Of a stretch of 64,000 bases of DNA, positions 22,230-33,521 are shown one piece after another. This DNA is from Iris pallida (lineage: Eukaryota; Streptophyta; Magnoliopsida; Asparagales; Iridaceae). The position numbers and the translations under genes were made by a program. Positions within the stretch are counted from its first letter, which is position 1, and each line of letters begins with the position of its first letter. The notes below the pieces were generated by a model. The model was not told the DNA's origin. It searched no databases and saw nothing but the letters and a program-made list of their open reading frames with translations. The stretch lies in contig JANAVB010009599.1 in NCBI GenBank assembly GCA_029216955.1, forward strand, positions 5,975,710-6,039,709, written 5' to 3'.

Positions 22230-22583
22230 AATTTAGGGTACAGTATTTAACGAGGGACTGGCGACGGATATATTCGTCGCTAAATATCCAGTAGATTACT
22301 GACAGAAATATTAGTCGACAGTCCGTCGCTATTAGTCTGCGCCATTTTTCAGTATTTTGTCGCCAAAATATGCGACATATCAGCGACGGACTTCAGTCCA
22401 TCGCTAACTTTTCGACAAATTAGCGACGGAAGTACGACTGATTTTTACACCCAAAAAATAAAAAAATTATTCATTGCTTTCTGACGGTAGTCCGTCACAA
22501 GTTAGTCGCTAGTCTGTCGCTATTAGCAACGGATAGGAGATGTCGCTAATTGCCCGTCGCCAAATTGCTGTATTTTAGTAGTG
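22230..22583. repeat. CACTA1 right terminal inverted repeat and subterminal repeats
   Basis: Repeated GCGACGGA/TCCGTCGC and related motifs fill 22255-22562. The end CTGTATTTTAGTAGTG (22568-22583) is the inverted match of the left terminus, with AGCAATTTGGCGACGG corresponding to ACGATTTAGCGACGG there. GAT follows at 22584-22586. Confidence 0.9.
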
Positions 22584-22612
22584 GATGCTATCTCTCTATT
22601 TTGTCAATTATC

Positions 22613-22625
22613 AAAATGGGGGAGA
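22613..22625 (+). other. copia1 polypurine tract
   Basis: AAAATGGGGGAGA, two bases before the 3' LTR start TGTTGG. It primes plus-strand DNA synthesis. The preceding TTGTCAATTATCAAAA is also present before the second copia LTR at 50460. Confidence 0.85.
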
Positions 22626-22937
22626 TTGTTGGCACAGTTTATTTTGATAACATTAACAGCATCTTCGTAGTCTAGTTTCCTCTGTATTTCTGCTAAAAGA
22701 TATCCTTTCAAAGCCCTACTACAATAAGTTATGTCCATTCAAACCGAGTCATCAAAGCCTTATGGAAGTTCCTAAAAGAAGACTGAAGAAAAGACCAGCA
22801 ATCCTTAAAGACGTCTCTCAACAAATTCAAGATGTCGAGTCTGTACAAGGTCTAGGTCTTTCTGTAAACACCTAAGGTTGGATGACAAAACGTAAAGCTC
22901 TTCTATTTTTCAGTCAAAAATTAATGTCTAAAAGAAC

Positions 22938-23412
22938 GACATACCGATGGTATACCGATGTATACCAACGGTATACCGTTTCTGAGCCACAAGAATGTTC
23001 TGTGATAAACATCGGCGTACCGATGGTATACTACGGTATACCGACGATATACCATTTTATGAACGACAAAATGTTCTATGGTGAATATCAAAATATCGAC
23101 GGCATACAACAGTATACCGACGGTATACCATTTTGTTAGCCACAAAAATGTTCTGTGACGAACTTCGGCATACCGACGGCATACAACAATATAATGACGG
23201 TATACCATTTTGTTAGTCACAAAATGTTCTGTGACGAACATCGGTATACCGACGGCATACCGCTGCATACCGACGGTATACCGGTTTATCTGATTTGATT
23301 TTTGAATGGACAAATACTAGCATTAAATGCTCTCCAATGGTTATAATTATTACCGTTACTGTTCAAGACGGAATACCGACGGTATGCCTGTCCATACCGA
23401 CGGTATGTCGTC
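22938..23412. repeat. Palindromic TACCGACGGTATA minisatellite in the copia1 LTR
   Basis: About five units of 75-95 bases, each with one or more ATACCGACGGTATACC palindromes and a spacer of the type CCACAAAATGTTCTGTGACG. Two further palindromic units follow near 23372-23412. The position in U3 and the dyad symmetry suggest clustered protein-binding sites or an enhancer; this is inference. Confidence 0.85.
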
Positions 23413-23652
23413 TGGGTTATATTCAGGAGCATTAAATGCTATCTACTCTTGGTTTTCTAGATAAATAGATTTCTTCTCTCTTGAAGGCTATCCACTTAAG
23501 CCATAAATTTCTCAACAACCAAGAGCTCCACCATTACTACTCTACCCAAGCTTTTAATTGTCATCCAATCCAAAAGTGCTAGAGTATTCAAGAGTTGTAC
23601 TTTTCGATATTCAAGTGTTAGAAGATCAACAGTTCTCTTCCTTTCCTTTTTG

Positions 23653-23795
23653 AAGTTGGCGAGCCTTCGTAAGAAAACTCGTGTGTAAGAAGTTGGCGAG
23701 TCCTTCGGATCCAAACTCGTGTTGAAGTTGGCGAGTTCTTCGAACCCAAACTCGTGTTGAAGTTGGCGAGTTCTTTGAATCCAAACTCGTGTGTA
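23653..23795 (+). repeat. Tandem 36 bp repeats in the copia1 LTR
   Basis: Four copies of AAGTTGGCGAG followed by TTCTTCGAACCCAAACTCGT-like sequence and GTG. They lie downstream of the TATA-like box, so they would be in the transcribed R/U5 part. Confidence 0.85.
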
Positions 23796-23980
23796 GTATT
23801 TACTTAATAGTGGATTTAAGCCGGAGAGAGTTCCGGGACTGGATTGCCTCTAGGGAGGAAACGAGGATACATCGCGTGTTTGATTTTCTCACTCTCTCTC
23901 TCTCTCTTTATTTCAGTAATAGAGCTTCTTGTGTTAAGTTTTATTTTATTTTCCTATTCACCCCCCTCTAGTGTTCTACA

Positions 23981-24465
23981 AATACAAAATATAGATAGTC
24001 ATGGGCTGACTAAATCTCATCCACATAAATAAAGGAAATAATGTATTAAAGGTATAACTAATCCGATATAAAAATTGACAATGAACAGATAGCTGGGTGG
24101 AGAAAAATCAACTACTAATCTACTAAACTAGAAATAAATAAATAGCAAATTAAAGAATTTGTCAATTGCGGCAAAGCATGATCCAAGGGCAAGACCTCTT
24201 CGTTAGAGAGAGAAAGAACCCGATCTTGGCTGGTACTCCAATTGAAAGTCATAAATATCTACACCTAGATAGATCTAGGTCCTCATAGGTACGTAACAAG
24301 ATACAGAAAAATATGAGACATAAACTGAATGTAAAATATATCACATGGTCATACGTAAAATAGAATGTTCTGGATCACAACATGGACATGTATTCCATCA
24401 TCGAAACAGTGGATTACACCTACAAACAAACAACAATGCATGGCAACTATTTCGCGATGAGACAC
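23981..24465. other. Unassigned AT-rich flank
   Basis: 485 bases between the copia1 3' LTR and the minus-strand chromovirus LTR. I see no gene, repeat or element end. It may be older flanking DNA. Its last five bases, GACAC, would be the target duplication of the next element. Confidence 0.6.
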
Positions 24466-27400
24466 TGTCACAATCCGCTCCAAAATAACTGGATACGAGT
24501 CGGACATGTCCAGCCTACGTTGTAGGCTCGACGTAGCAAGCTGTACTAAGTTTCTAAAGAACTCAAAAGATATCATAAAATCTATACCATATCATCTAAT
24601 ACATTCCTAGAGTTCATCACAGTATACCACCATATGCCTAGTTATTATTACACCTTTTACAACTATACCAGAGACAAATTCGGAGACAGAAATAAAGGTG
24701 TCAGTCCACATCCACAAGTACCCTCACAATATAATGTCAAAAGTCTACTAGACCAAATCTAAGTAGTAAAACTAGAGCTAGATCTCTATAGCAGCTCCTA
24801 AGTCCTTAGTCATGGTATCGTCCTGCTCAACTAAGACCTCGGGCTCCTGCCTATAGAAGGTCGAACAAATAGCCTCAACCTCACCTACAACATATCCTGT
24901 CAGGAGCGGAGCAAAGTACAACCTATAATAATGAAACAAGTACCACATGTGAACCAGAAGAAAAGTAATAATGAAACATGATGAACATGAACCATAAATG
25001 CATAATCTAACAGAATATCTAATCAAACGATCATGACATGTGAATTTGAAATACATACAAAAATATGTGACCGGCTGGGTAAAGATCACGAACAAGAGAA
25101 AGTATATGGTAGGGCTTAATCACACGTGCACAGGTGTGCGATTAAGATATCATCATGAATCCTAAGTTGGGCTTTGGTCACATATCTGTAGTAATTTACC
25201 GCCCTAGTATGCAAGTATAAGATCACGAACCAGAATATAAGATCAAGTCGTGTAACAATGTGTCCAATATGAAAAGGCCATTAGATGAAGTAAATTAATC
25301 AAAATCATATAAATATTTGCCCTGCTCTGGAAGATCCGTAATAGGAATGTAGTACTCCATGTCCACCTAGAATAGGTACAAGTTGGTTAGGTTCTAAATA
25401 GTGGTAATTAACTAAGATCACTAACTAGTATACTATTTATTTCTAATTATAAACTTACTAGCTAATTACTTATAGAATAATACTAATGAATTATATATAT
25501 ACTAACCAACAATTATATATAATAATTAACAGGGAAATAATTTAGTAAAGTAATAATAGCTACTAGCAAAATAATATCAACTACATAAACATCTTAGAAT
25601 ATTCACTAGCAAAATTTACAAAGAATAGAAACTATAAATTAATAATGATAATTAACAACCATAAGATTAACAAAGCAACCCAAGCCCAATCTACAAATCC
25701 ATAGCCTAAACTTTATTGGGCCTGTACTGGCCCAATCATAAGCCCTATTCCTATTTCTTTCCTTCCTCTTTTATTTGCTGGTAGGACCTATGACCTACTG
25801 GACCTAGCCCGACCCATTACTGCTGCTACTATCATTTATTTCTTTTTGTTCTAATTGTTTCTAACCTATACAACCTATTAGTCTGACGCAGTATTAATAG
25901 ATACCAATTCGGCCTACTACTTCAACTCTATTCCTAACATATAATCTCACTTCACTCTCTCTCCCTCTTCCCATTTCACATCCCACTGCAGCAGCAAAGA
26001 AAAGGAAACCTAACCCTAATATTCACATCCTCACCATCTCTCTACTTTATTCCTCTCTACACCACTCGAAAACCCTAATCCCTATTTCTACACACACAGC
26101 ACAACACTCTGAACCTAAATTCCCATACCATTTCCTCTTTCTCATACATTATTTCCTCTTTCCCTCACATCTACACAGAAACCCTAGCTTGACTCTTCCA
26201 AACCTTAAAGTGGAAGAATAGGAAAACCTAAAAGAGATCAACAAGAAGGAGCTCGAGGAGCAGAAAAGAAAGGCGATTACATGAAGCATAGGTAGCGCGA
26301 CGGAGATGAGCTGGCTCGGTCGGTGGATCATCTATAGCTTGTGGTGTGATCTACACATACGGTGGCTTCTGGCGGTGAGTATATGATGGTGAGGACTCAT
26401 GAACTCGAACATTATAGTGGTGGGGTGGCTCCGAGCTCGACGAGGCACAGAGGCAGTTGCGATATGGCAAATCCGATCGAGATCTGCTTCGGGATGGCTC
26501 ATGTGGCATCGATGAGCTCTGTAGTGGAGAGATCAGACGGTGGGCATCTCTTAGCGACTCGGGTGACTAGTGGCGTAGTCCAGATCTAGTCGGCAGTCAA
26601 CACGAAAAAGAATGAGGAAGAAGAAGGTCCAAAGAAGAGGAAAAAAAGGAGCAAGAAGAAAAAAGGAGAGCAGAGGCGGTAGCACACCGTCGGTTCCAGC
26701 TCTGCGATGGATTCGATGTCTTCGACGATTAGGGCAGAGTGACTCTCGAGTCTGTAGCTCTTTGTGACAGTGTGGCCGACTCAGATCTACGGATATGAGT
26801 TGAAACCGGTGGTGATGGCGAACAATGGCGAGAGGCGATCGGTGTCGTTGACGAACGGTGGCTCAGCCTAGATACGGCGATAAATATTTGTCTGGTCTGG
26901 ACACAATGGTGAGGTGACTTCAAAAAGTAATCAGATGAAGATCAGGAAGGAGAAGGCACAGAGGAAAAAGAAGATCGAGGGAAAAATGGCGGTGATCACC
27001 TTGGCTCGACGGCGAAGCTAGGAGAACTCTAACGAAGCTCCAGTGATGATCATGGTAGCGTACTGCTGTGGACGGTGGCAAACAGTGGCGGAGCAGTAAA
27101 CATTGGTGAACAGTGGAGTGGCAGAGTGTGTCAGTAAAGAACAAAGTGTCAGAAACTAATTTTAATAAAATAACTTAAGAAACCTTAATATTTATATTAA
27201 AATAATAGAGTGTACTCCAAGTCATGCCTTAATGGCAGTCAATATAAATTGCAATAGATCTAGGGATGATTAGTGAAGACTACTAACTAACCAGCAACTA
27301 ACTAACTAACCAATCACCACTAACTTAATTAATTAATATTAATCTATAATTAATCTAGAATTATAATTAAACTGTACTAAGCCCATCTTTTAGGAATTAT

Positions 27401-27649
27401 AGGCTAAAGCCCACAATCCGAAGCCCATGGCTTGGTAGAATTTAAATAGAAACTAATTAGTCTGAAATAAATTCAGCCCACTAATTTATATTAATTAACC
27501 ATTAGTAAAAATTAATTAAAAATTAACTAAAATAGAATTATTTATGTATAACTAGAATTTTATTAAGAAAAGAAAATTGGGATTTCTAAATAGAATTTCA
27601 GGAAATACATTTTAAAATTCACAAAAACGATTTTAGGGAGTTACAAATC
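24466..27649 (-). repeat. Giant LTR of the minus-strand chromovirus (3' LTR, 3,184 bp)
   Basis: On the plus strand it begins TGTCACAATCCGCTCCAAAA and ends TTTTAGGGAGTTACA at 27649. The beginning aligns with the solo LTR start at 56826 (CCAAAATA then CTGGA), placing it in the same giant-LTR family. On the minus strand it follows a polypurine tract (TTTTAGTGGGGAGA, about 27651-27664). It holds no gene; small frames at 26149-27144 are probably leader sequence. Only one LTR of this element is in the window. Confidence 0.75.
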
Positions 27650-27769
27650 TCCCCACTAAAAGAAATTTCATTCAAAATTTGGATAACAACCAAACTTTTA
27701 TTGAAATCAATCGTTCAAACAAAAGTCTATTATTAAAATACAACAATCAAACAAAAAGACTAGGGAAGC

Positions 27770-30700
27770 ACTCTCTCATTTTATCATCACACTCCCAAGT
27801 AGACTCTCCAAGAGAGTGGTGCCACTATATGACTCTGACCAAAGGAATTATATGAGTCCTTAGCTGCTTCTTTCGGCGGTCTATGATCTCCACGGGCTTC
27901 TTTACGTATGCAAGGCTAGATTCCACCTCCAGCTCTGAGTAATCAACTATGTGGCTTGGGTCAGCTATGTATCTATAATGCTTATATACATGGAACATTT
28001 TGTGCAGCTCATCCAAGCTAGTAGAAAGGGATAGCCAGTATGCAACATCCCCGATCCTCTCAATCACCTTGAAAGGACCGATGTATCCAGGACCAAGTTT
28101 ATCGCCCCTTCCAAATCTGATAGTGCCTCTGGTAGGAAAAATCTTCAAAAATACCATATCTCATACGACAAACTCTAAGGGTCTTCTATTGCTATCGGCC
28201 TAATGCTTCTACCTTTCTTGGGCAACTCTGAGACACTCCTTGATCAATTTGACCTTCTCAGCTTAGTCTACTACCATCTTAGGTCCAAACAAAGTCATTT
28301 CTCCAATATCATCCCATGATAAAGGTGTACGGCACCGTCGGACATAAATAGCCTTAAAATGTGTCATGCCTATGCTGGTATGGTAGCTGTTGTCATAAGC
28401 AACCTCTACCAGGTGCAAGTGATGTTCCCAAGATCCTCCTAAGTCTAGAGCATAGACCCTCAACATATCTTCTAGGGTCTGGATAGTCCTCTCCGACTGC
28501 TATCGGTTTGTGGATGATAAGTTGTGCCAAACTTCAACTGAGTGCACAAACTCTGTTGTAGTCTCTTTCCAAAATTTAAAATGAACCTGTTGTCCCTGTC
28601 TGAAATAATACTGACCGGTACTCTATGAATCTGCATATTCTACCTTATGCGAAGCTCTGCTAACTTCTCTTTCGACAGGCCTACCTTGAACGGAATGAAG
28701 TGAGCCGATTTTGTCAATCTATCCACGATAACCCAAATAGCGACTTTCCCGTCGGGTGCTCGAGGTAAACCTAAGACAAAATCCATAGTGATATGTTCCC
28801 ACTTCCATTCCAGAATAGGTAAAGGTTGGAGTAATCCCCTTGGTCTTTGTCTCTCTATCTTAACCTGCTGAAAAACCAGACAACTCGAGACAAATCGGGC
28901 AACTTCCTGCGTCATCCCATACCACCAAACATACTCACGTAGATCCCCGTACATCTTTGTGGCTCCAGGATAGATAGAATATTACGACTGGTGGACTTCC
29001 TGCATGATCTCTGCTCTCAGACTACCCTTAGGCACACACAACCTGGTTTCATGCCTTAGGGTATCATCATCTACTATGACGAAATCCTCCAAGAACCCAG
29101 CTTGCACCTATGCCTTGAGACAATAGAGACCCTCATCTAGAAACTAGGACTCTTTGATCTTCTCCATCAATCCTAACAGAATCTGCATATTCATCAGCTG
29201 CCCCTCAAACCCAAGAATAATAACTTTAATTCCCAAACTGTTTAAGTCTTCTAGAAGGTGTCGATCCATGGTAAGGAACGTAGCCATAGGATATCGACTG
29301 AGTGCTACTGCTACTACGTTAGCCTTCCCTGGGTGGTACTGAAGAGTAATATCAAAGTCCTTTATAAGCCCCAAGCCTTTCCTTGATGCATCACTGTAGA
29401 TGGCAAACCCTCCAGATCCCGAAGGCAAAGCTAGAATCAGTGTGGTAGTAAGTCTTCTCTTCAATTCTCCAAAAGTTGACTGGCAAGCATCAGTACAGAT
29501 AAACTCCATATCCTTTCGAGTAAGCTTGGTTATTGGCTCAGCAATCTTAGCAAAATCTTGCACAAGCTTCCTGTAGCAGCCTGTTAGCCCCAGAAAACTC
29601 CGAATCTCAGCTGATGACTTAGGAGTGGACCATAAATTCACTGCTTCAATCTTTTTAGAATCTACTGCAATCCTATCCCAGTCACCACATGGCCCAAAAA
29701 CTCTACTCTGTTTAGGAGAAACTCATATTTTGAGAGTTTTTCATACAACTTCTGTTTTCTTAGAGTAGATCATGATATCATCTATGAAGACCACTATGAA
29801 CTTTTCTAAGTACTGGTGGAAAACCTTATTCATAAGGTTCTTAAAGACAGCTAGGGCATTGGTGAGTCCGAAGGGCATAATCAAGAACTCATATTGTCCA
29901 TACCGAGTATTGAAGGCAGTCTTAGGAATATCTTGCTCCTTGACATTCACTTGATGATACCAGGATCGCAGATCTGTTTTCGAAAATACTTTTGCTCTAC
30001 TCAACTGATCAAAGAGCTCAATCCAGGGTAAAGGGTATTTATTCATAATTGTGATGTTGTTGAGGGCCCGATAGTCAATGCACATCCTAACGGTCCCATC
30101 ATTCTTTGGCACAAAAAGGACCGGTGCTCCCCAGGGTGAAGCACTCGATCGAATAAAACCATTTTCCTCTAACTCATCAATCTAGGCCTTCATCTCTTTC
30201 GACTCCTTTGGGTTCATCCTGTAGCAGTTCTGGGATACTAGTGCTGATCCTGGTACTAAGTCAATAGTAAACTCCATATTTCGATCTGGCAGCAGTCTCG
30301 ATAAATCTTTAGGAAAGATATCTAGAAACTCCGTAATGAGTGGATGTGGCAATTCCTTCTCTTCTACGACATCTCCGAAGTCTTCTTCTGGCTTCTCAGC
30401 AATATGTCGTCTGACTTAGAATGGTGGACTCTCTGGCGGTCTAAAGATTACCTTCCCCTAATGACAATCTATCACAGCAAAATGCTCACTCAACCAATCC
30501 ATATCGAGTACTGCATCAAATCTCGGGAGTGGCATTATGAGGAGCTGGGCTCTAAATTCCCTTCCAGCTATACTAATGGGTTAATCACACATATCACTAA
30601 CCAATACTCCTTCTCCTCATGTCATAATCTGAAAGTTCCCCCAAGTAGGTACTGGTGTGAAACCGTGTCTATACAAGAATTCAAAAGATAAAAAAACTAT

Positions 30701-30829
30701 ATATAGCACCCGAGTCAAACAGTGTAACAGCTAGAAATAAGTGGAGCAGAATAGAACCTGTAATCACATCTGGTGCAGCCTCATCCTCCTTAACTGCAGC
30801 CATAGCGTACGCCAGTCCCTGCGACGGAC
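27770..30829 (-). pseudogene. Minus-strand chromovirus protease-RT-RNase H-integrase remnant
   Basis: Read from 30829 downward. The start is the gag/protease border (AMAAVKEDEAAP, then LFDSGAIYSF near 30700). Reverse transcriptase is at about 30112-29741 ([21 protein letters not shown]), with the tether at 29641-29480. RNase H has lost about 100 residues: IYSDASRKGLG runs directly into IKDFDITLQYHPGKANVV near 29370. Integrase is at 28954-28260 (MDFVLGLPRAPDGK, then SWEHHLHLVEVAYDNSYHTS) with frameshifts. The C-terminus at 28157-27770 ends in a chromodomain-like tail (HHSLGESTWE). Many stops and indels break it. It ends abruptly at 30829 where the Tat element and CACTA2 begin. It is closest to the gag-pol in CACTA1 and of the same Tekay/Del type. 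Confidence 0.88.
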
Positions 30830-32187
30830 TGTAGAAGCATGGAAAACATCAGAATAATGGTCCATGCGGCTCCGGATACGAAGCCCATGCGGCTCATATA
30901 GGAGCTGTCTTATACGGTTCAAAAGAAGACTCTCAGTCTCATGCGGCTCGAGAGTGTATGCGATTCAGCAGGAATATGCGGCTCGATCGATGCCACGTGT
31001 CCCTTTGTGATCCTTTCCTACAGCTGGTCCTTTGAATAGTGGCCTTATTTAATGCTCTGACACGATTTGACGACTGTGGCGGCTCTGGCATAAAGTGTCA
31101 TAATGGCTCTGCTATAATGACAGACTCTTCGGGAAAAGAAGAAGATCTCTGACCCGATCCGTCAGAAATCCTAGGTTGCCGCATGGCAAATCTCATGTGG
31201 CTTAAATAGAGAACAACTCCATGCGGCTCACTGAGAAGTCACCCTATATGATTAGCAGAAATCAGCCATATGCGGCCCACTGAAAGCTCAGCCCCTGCGG
31301 CTCAATACAACGCTAGCTCATGCGGCTCGCAAAGACTATGCACATGCGGCTCATTGAGAGTTTGTTCCCTGCGGCTCGATGAAGCATTGACCTATACGGC
31401 TCACGAAGAGTACCTCCCTGCGGTTCAAGTGTTGCCCATCCTATACGGCTCTGGCAGGACCCACAATTAAAACACGTGGCATCGGATCAATCAAGGATTT
31501 AACCGAATCTCAACAAATATATTTGACGTCATCATCATAATTACTGAGATCAAGGCATATCATTTATCATCAAGCCAATGGGACACGTGGCGAGCAATCG
31601 GACATTGGCATAATCAATCATGAAGATTTAAAGCAGTTAGCATTAATTGCTCACAAGATACGGTGCTATCCGTATTAATGGCCTAGTTTATTGTAATCAG
31701 GATCAAGGGCTCAGATAGATTGAAGGAGCGCCGACATTCCAAACAAATGATCATTAGCAAACCCTAATGATCATACCCTACTCCTATAAATAACCAGCAT
31801 CATTCCCTTACAAACCCTCCGGCAACTAGAGAATAAAAAAAAGAGAGACAGATATACAGAGAGAGTTCCCCTCTTTTCGATAACCACAGAGGGAGAGAAG
31901 CCAGGAGAGCAACAGGAGGAGAGCAAGAAGAGCATTCCCTCGTCCACGTCAAGCAGATCTTCTCCGAGCCAAGCCTGCATACCGATCGTCCAAGGAGTAA
32001 GACAGGGCTGCCGTCGCCTTTCCGAGCCTCTATCGTCACCCCCCAGAATCTAAAATAAACAATCGTGCTTAGACTGCTGTACCTAGGTTTTCGTCCCTAG
32101 GCTTTCTTTGTACGAGCGAGTTTGTATTGTGAGTCTAAGTTCAGTCCTCTGATAATTGTTCTGTAATTTTACAATCAATGGCAAACA
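30830..32187 (+). repeat. Tat element 5' LTR (1,358 bp)
   Basis: It runs from TGTAGAAGCATGG to GGCAAACA. U3 has about fifteen scattered ATGCGGCT(C) or closely related motifs between 30868 and 31455. A TATA box at 31785-31792 is followed by the R/U5 region. The ATG of the leader ORF at 32178 lies inside the last ten bases of the LTR. Confidence 0.93.
31785..31792 (+). promoter_or_regulatory. TATA box of the Tat 5' LTR
   Basis: TATAAATA in CTCCTATAAATAACCAGC, conserved in the 3' LTR at 45190-45197. It should drive the genomic transcript starting near 31820. Confidence 0.8.
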
Positions 32188-33491
32188 CGATGGCGACTCT
32201 GCTGGGGACTAACTTTTCTACGGCTGAGGAGTTGGTGACGCAATCGGATACAGCCAAACTTGGCTCCACACAACAGAAGATGGTCGTCCGCTTTGACCAA
32301 CAGGCGTTCGAAGAGATGCTCTCTGAAGGCAGCGCTGGCCCGATCCAGAAGCACACCTGCACCACGAAGGCTCGCAAAGAGTGGAGGCCAAAATCATTTG
32401 CTCCTCCTCAAGTCTTCGATGAGATACCCTCTGTTGCTCAAAACGGCGAGAAGGACTCTCCTGCGGCCCCACTTCAGACCGTAGACAACTCTGTTGTCCC
32501 CAAGTCCGGCTGAAGAAAATACTATGATGCTGGACTTGCAGGGGCAAAGAGGAACTCTACGCGATCCGAGCCGCAGAAGGGTATTAGCCGCAGGGAGAAA
32601 GCCCATGCGGCTACATCCGCCAACCGCACGAAGAAAACTCATGCGGCCACATCTGTCAGCCGTATAACTTATGCGGCTACAGTCGCCAACCGCATGGATG
32701 AAACTCATGCGACTATTAGAGTCAACCGTTTGCAGAAAACCCATGCGGCCACAGATGCCAACCGCATGCGGCCAGCCTGTACGGTCGTGACTCCTAGCCG
32801 CATAAGAACTCAACCGACGACAGAAGACAACCGCATGCAGACAGCCTGCACGGTTTCCAATCCCAGCTGCATAGCATCCGCTCCATGCTCCTCTCGATCA
32901 GTTTTTGACCGTCTCTCGTGCGGTCCGAACCCTGATGATTCTCCAGACTCTGTGGTATTCAATTTGGACTCTTTTTATTATGCACCCACAGGTGCTAAGA
33001 AGAAGAAGTCCAGGGCAGCGTGGGCTCATCAAGCCCAGACAGCTGCCCCAATCTCTGACTATCGAGGCGTCCCGCTGATTATTACGCAGGCCCCTGATGG
33101 GAAGTTGTATAGAACCGCTCAAGTCCAGTCGCCAGCGGCGAACGGACGAAGTGGTTCCTCTGACCTGCGTGAGGCTGTCCTCCACAAATGCAAGGAAAGA
33201 GAAGGGGCCTCGGCGTGCAAAGAGTCCTCACATGGACGTCACTGCACCCAGATCATCGTCAACTGCTGCTGCAACAATACGGCAATAACGGAAGATCGGC
33301 CGTCCGTCTTCCAAAGATTACAGCATCCGAGCTCGGAGGACGAAGCACCTCCTATTGCCTCCTGCAATTTCACGCAGAAAGTCCCCACCGAGGGAAAAGG
33401 GAAGAAGACAAGCATCTCCAGTCCCAAGATATCAGCCACTACAGCTAAGAAACTGTCGTCTAAACGGTTGTCCTCCACCGGAGTATTCTAA
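32178..33491 (+). pseudogene. Tat leader ORF with HAAT-x-ANR repeats
   Basis: One reading frame starts at ATG 32178, in the LTR end, and runs through the primer site. It is open to 33491 except for TGA at 32511-32513 (an expected CGA). The product would be about 437 residues. The N-terminal third has no recognised motif. The middle (about 32610-32860) is five to six degenerate copies of a roughly 13-residue repeat with the core THAAT-x-ANR, encoded by ATGCGGC-containing DNA. The C-terminal third includes KKKKSRAAWAHQ and a Ser/Pro-rich tail. A TAA at 33489-33491 ends it. The gag ATG at 33522 is in the same frame, so leader and gag could once have been one ORF if that stop is a decayed CAA. 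Function is unknown. Confidence 0.6.
32191..32208 (+). other. Tat element primer binding site
   Basis: TGGCGACTCTGCTGGGGA begins three bases after the 5' LTR. It resembles the primer sites of Tat/Ogre elements, reported as complementary to a tRNA-Arg 3' end. The tRNA assignment is from family knowledge. Confidence 0.8.
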
Positions 33492-33521
33492 CACACCCGT
33501 TCAAAGACGAAATCTGCCGTA

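Larger units (their letters stand above)
9646..22583 (-). mobile_element. CACTA transposon (CACTA1), non-autonomous, carrying other elements
   Basis: The ends are CACTACTAAAATACA at 9646-9660 and its inverted partner at 22569-22583, flanked by the 3 bp duplication GAT on both sides. Dense subterminal copies of GCGACGG/CCGTCGC lie inside both ends. CACTA elements move by cut and paste using a DDE transposase bound to such ends. I see no DDE transposase here. The content is two small minus-strand ORFs, two long hairpins, a duplicated conserved segment, a captured chromovirus (14214-21718) and a CT-rich 5'-leader-like region at 21765-22200. The leader and small ORFs put its genes on the minus strand. 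Its core segment is also present, inverted, in CACTA2. Without the chromovirus and solo LTR it would be about 5.4 kb. Confidence 0.92.
2736..23980 (+). mobile_element. Ty1/copia element, SIRE/Maximus-like (copia1), interrupted
   Basis: The order is LTR remnant, primer site, gag, protease, integrase, reverse transcriptase, RNase H, an extra env-like ORF, polypurine tract and 3' LTR. Integrase before reverse transcriptase is the copia order, and an extra ORF after pol is typical of the SIRE/Maximus lineage. The 5' LTR tail (2736-2850) matches the 3' LTR tail (about 23863-23980). CACTA1 (9646-22583) interrupts it between the env-like ORF and the polypurine tract. Taking CACTA1 and one GAT out restores a plain copia 3' leader running into the polypurine tract. 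The coding regions have frameshifts and stops, so the element is dead. Its left target duplication is lost to the giant LTR on that side. Confidence 0.9.
22627..23980 (+). repeat. copia1 3' LTR (1,354 bp)
   Basis: It runs from TGTTGGCACAG after the polypurine tract to TTCTACA. The U3-like part contains a minisatellite of TACCGACGGTATACC units (22938-23412). A TATA-like ATAAATAG is at about 23461. The downstream part holds four copies of a roughly 36-base repeat (23653-23795). Its tail matches 2736-2850. The 5 bases after it, AATAC, would be the right target duplication; the left copy is outside the window. Confidence 0.9.

Noticed and set aside
24466..27144. Small ORFs such as 26362-26589 and 26920-27144 as host genes
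   Set aside because: They lie in the leader part of a giant LTR, are short, and have no motif.
30868..31455. CRISPR-like array based on TGCGGCT words
   Set aside because: Spacing is irregular, the repeated word is only 7-8 bases, and the region is a plant LTR.
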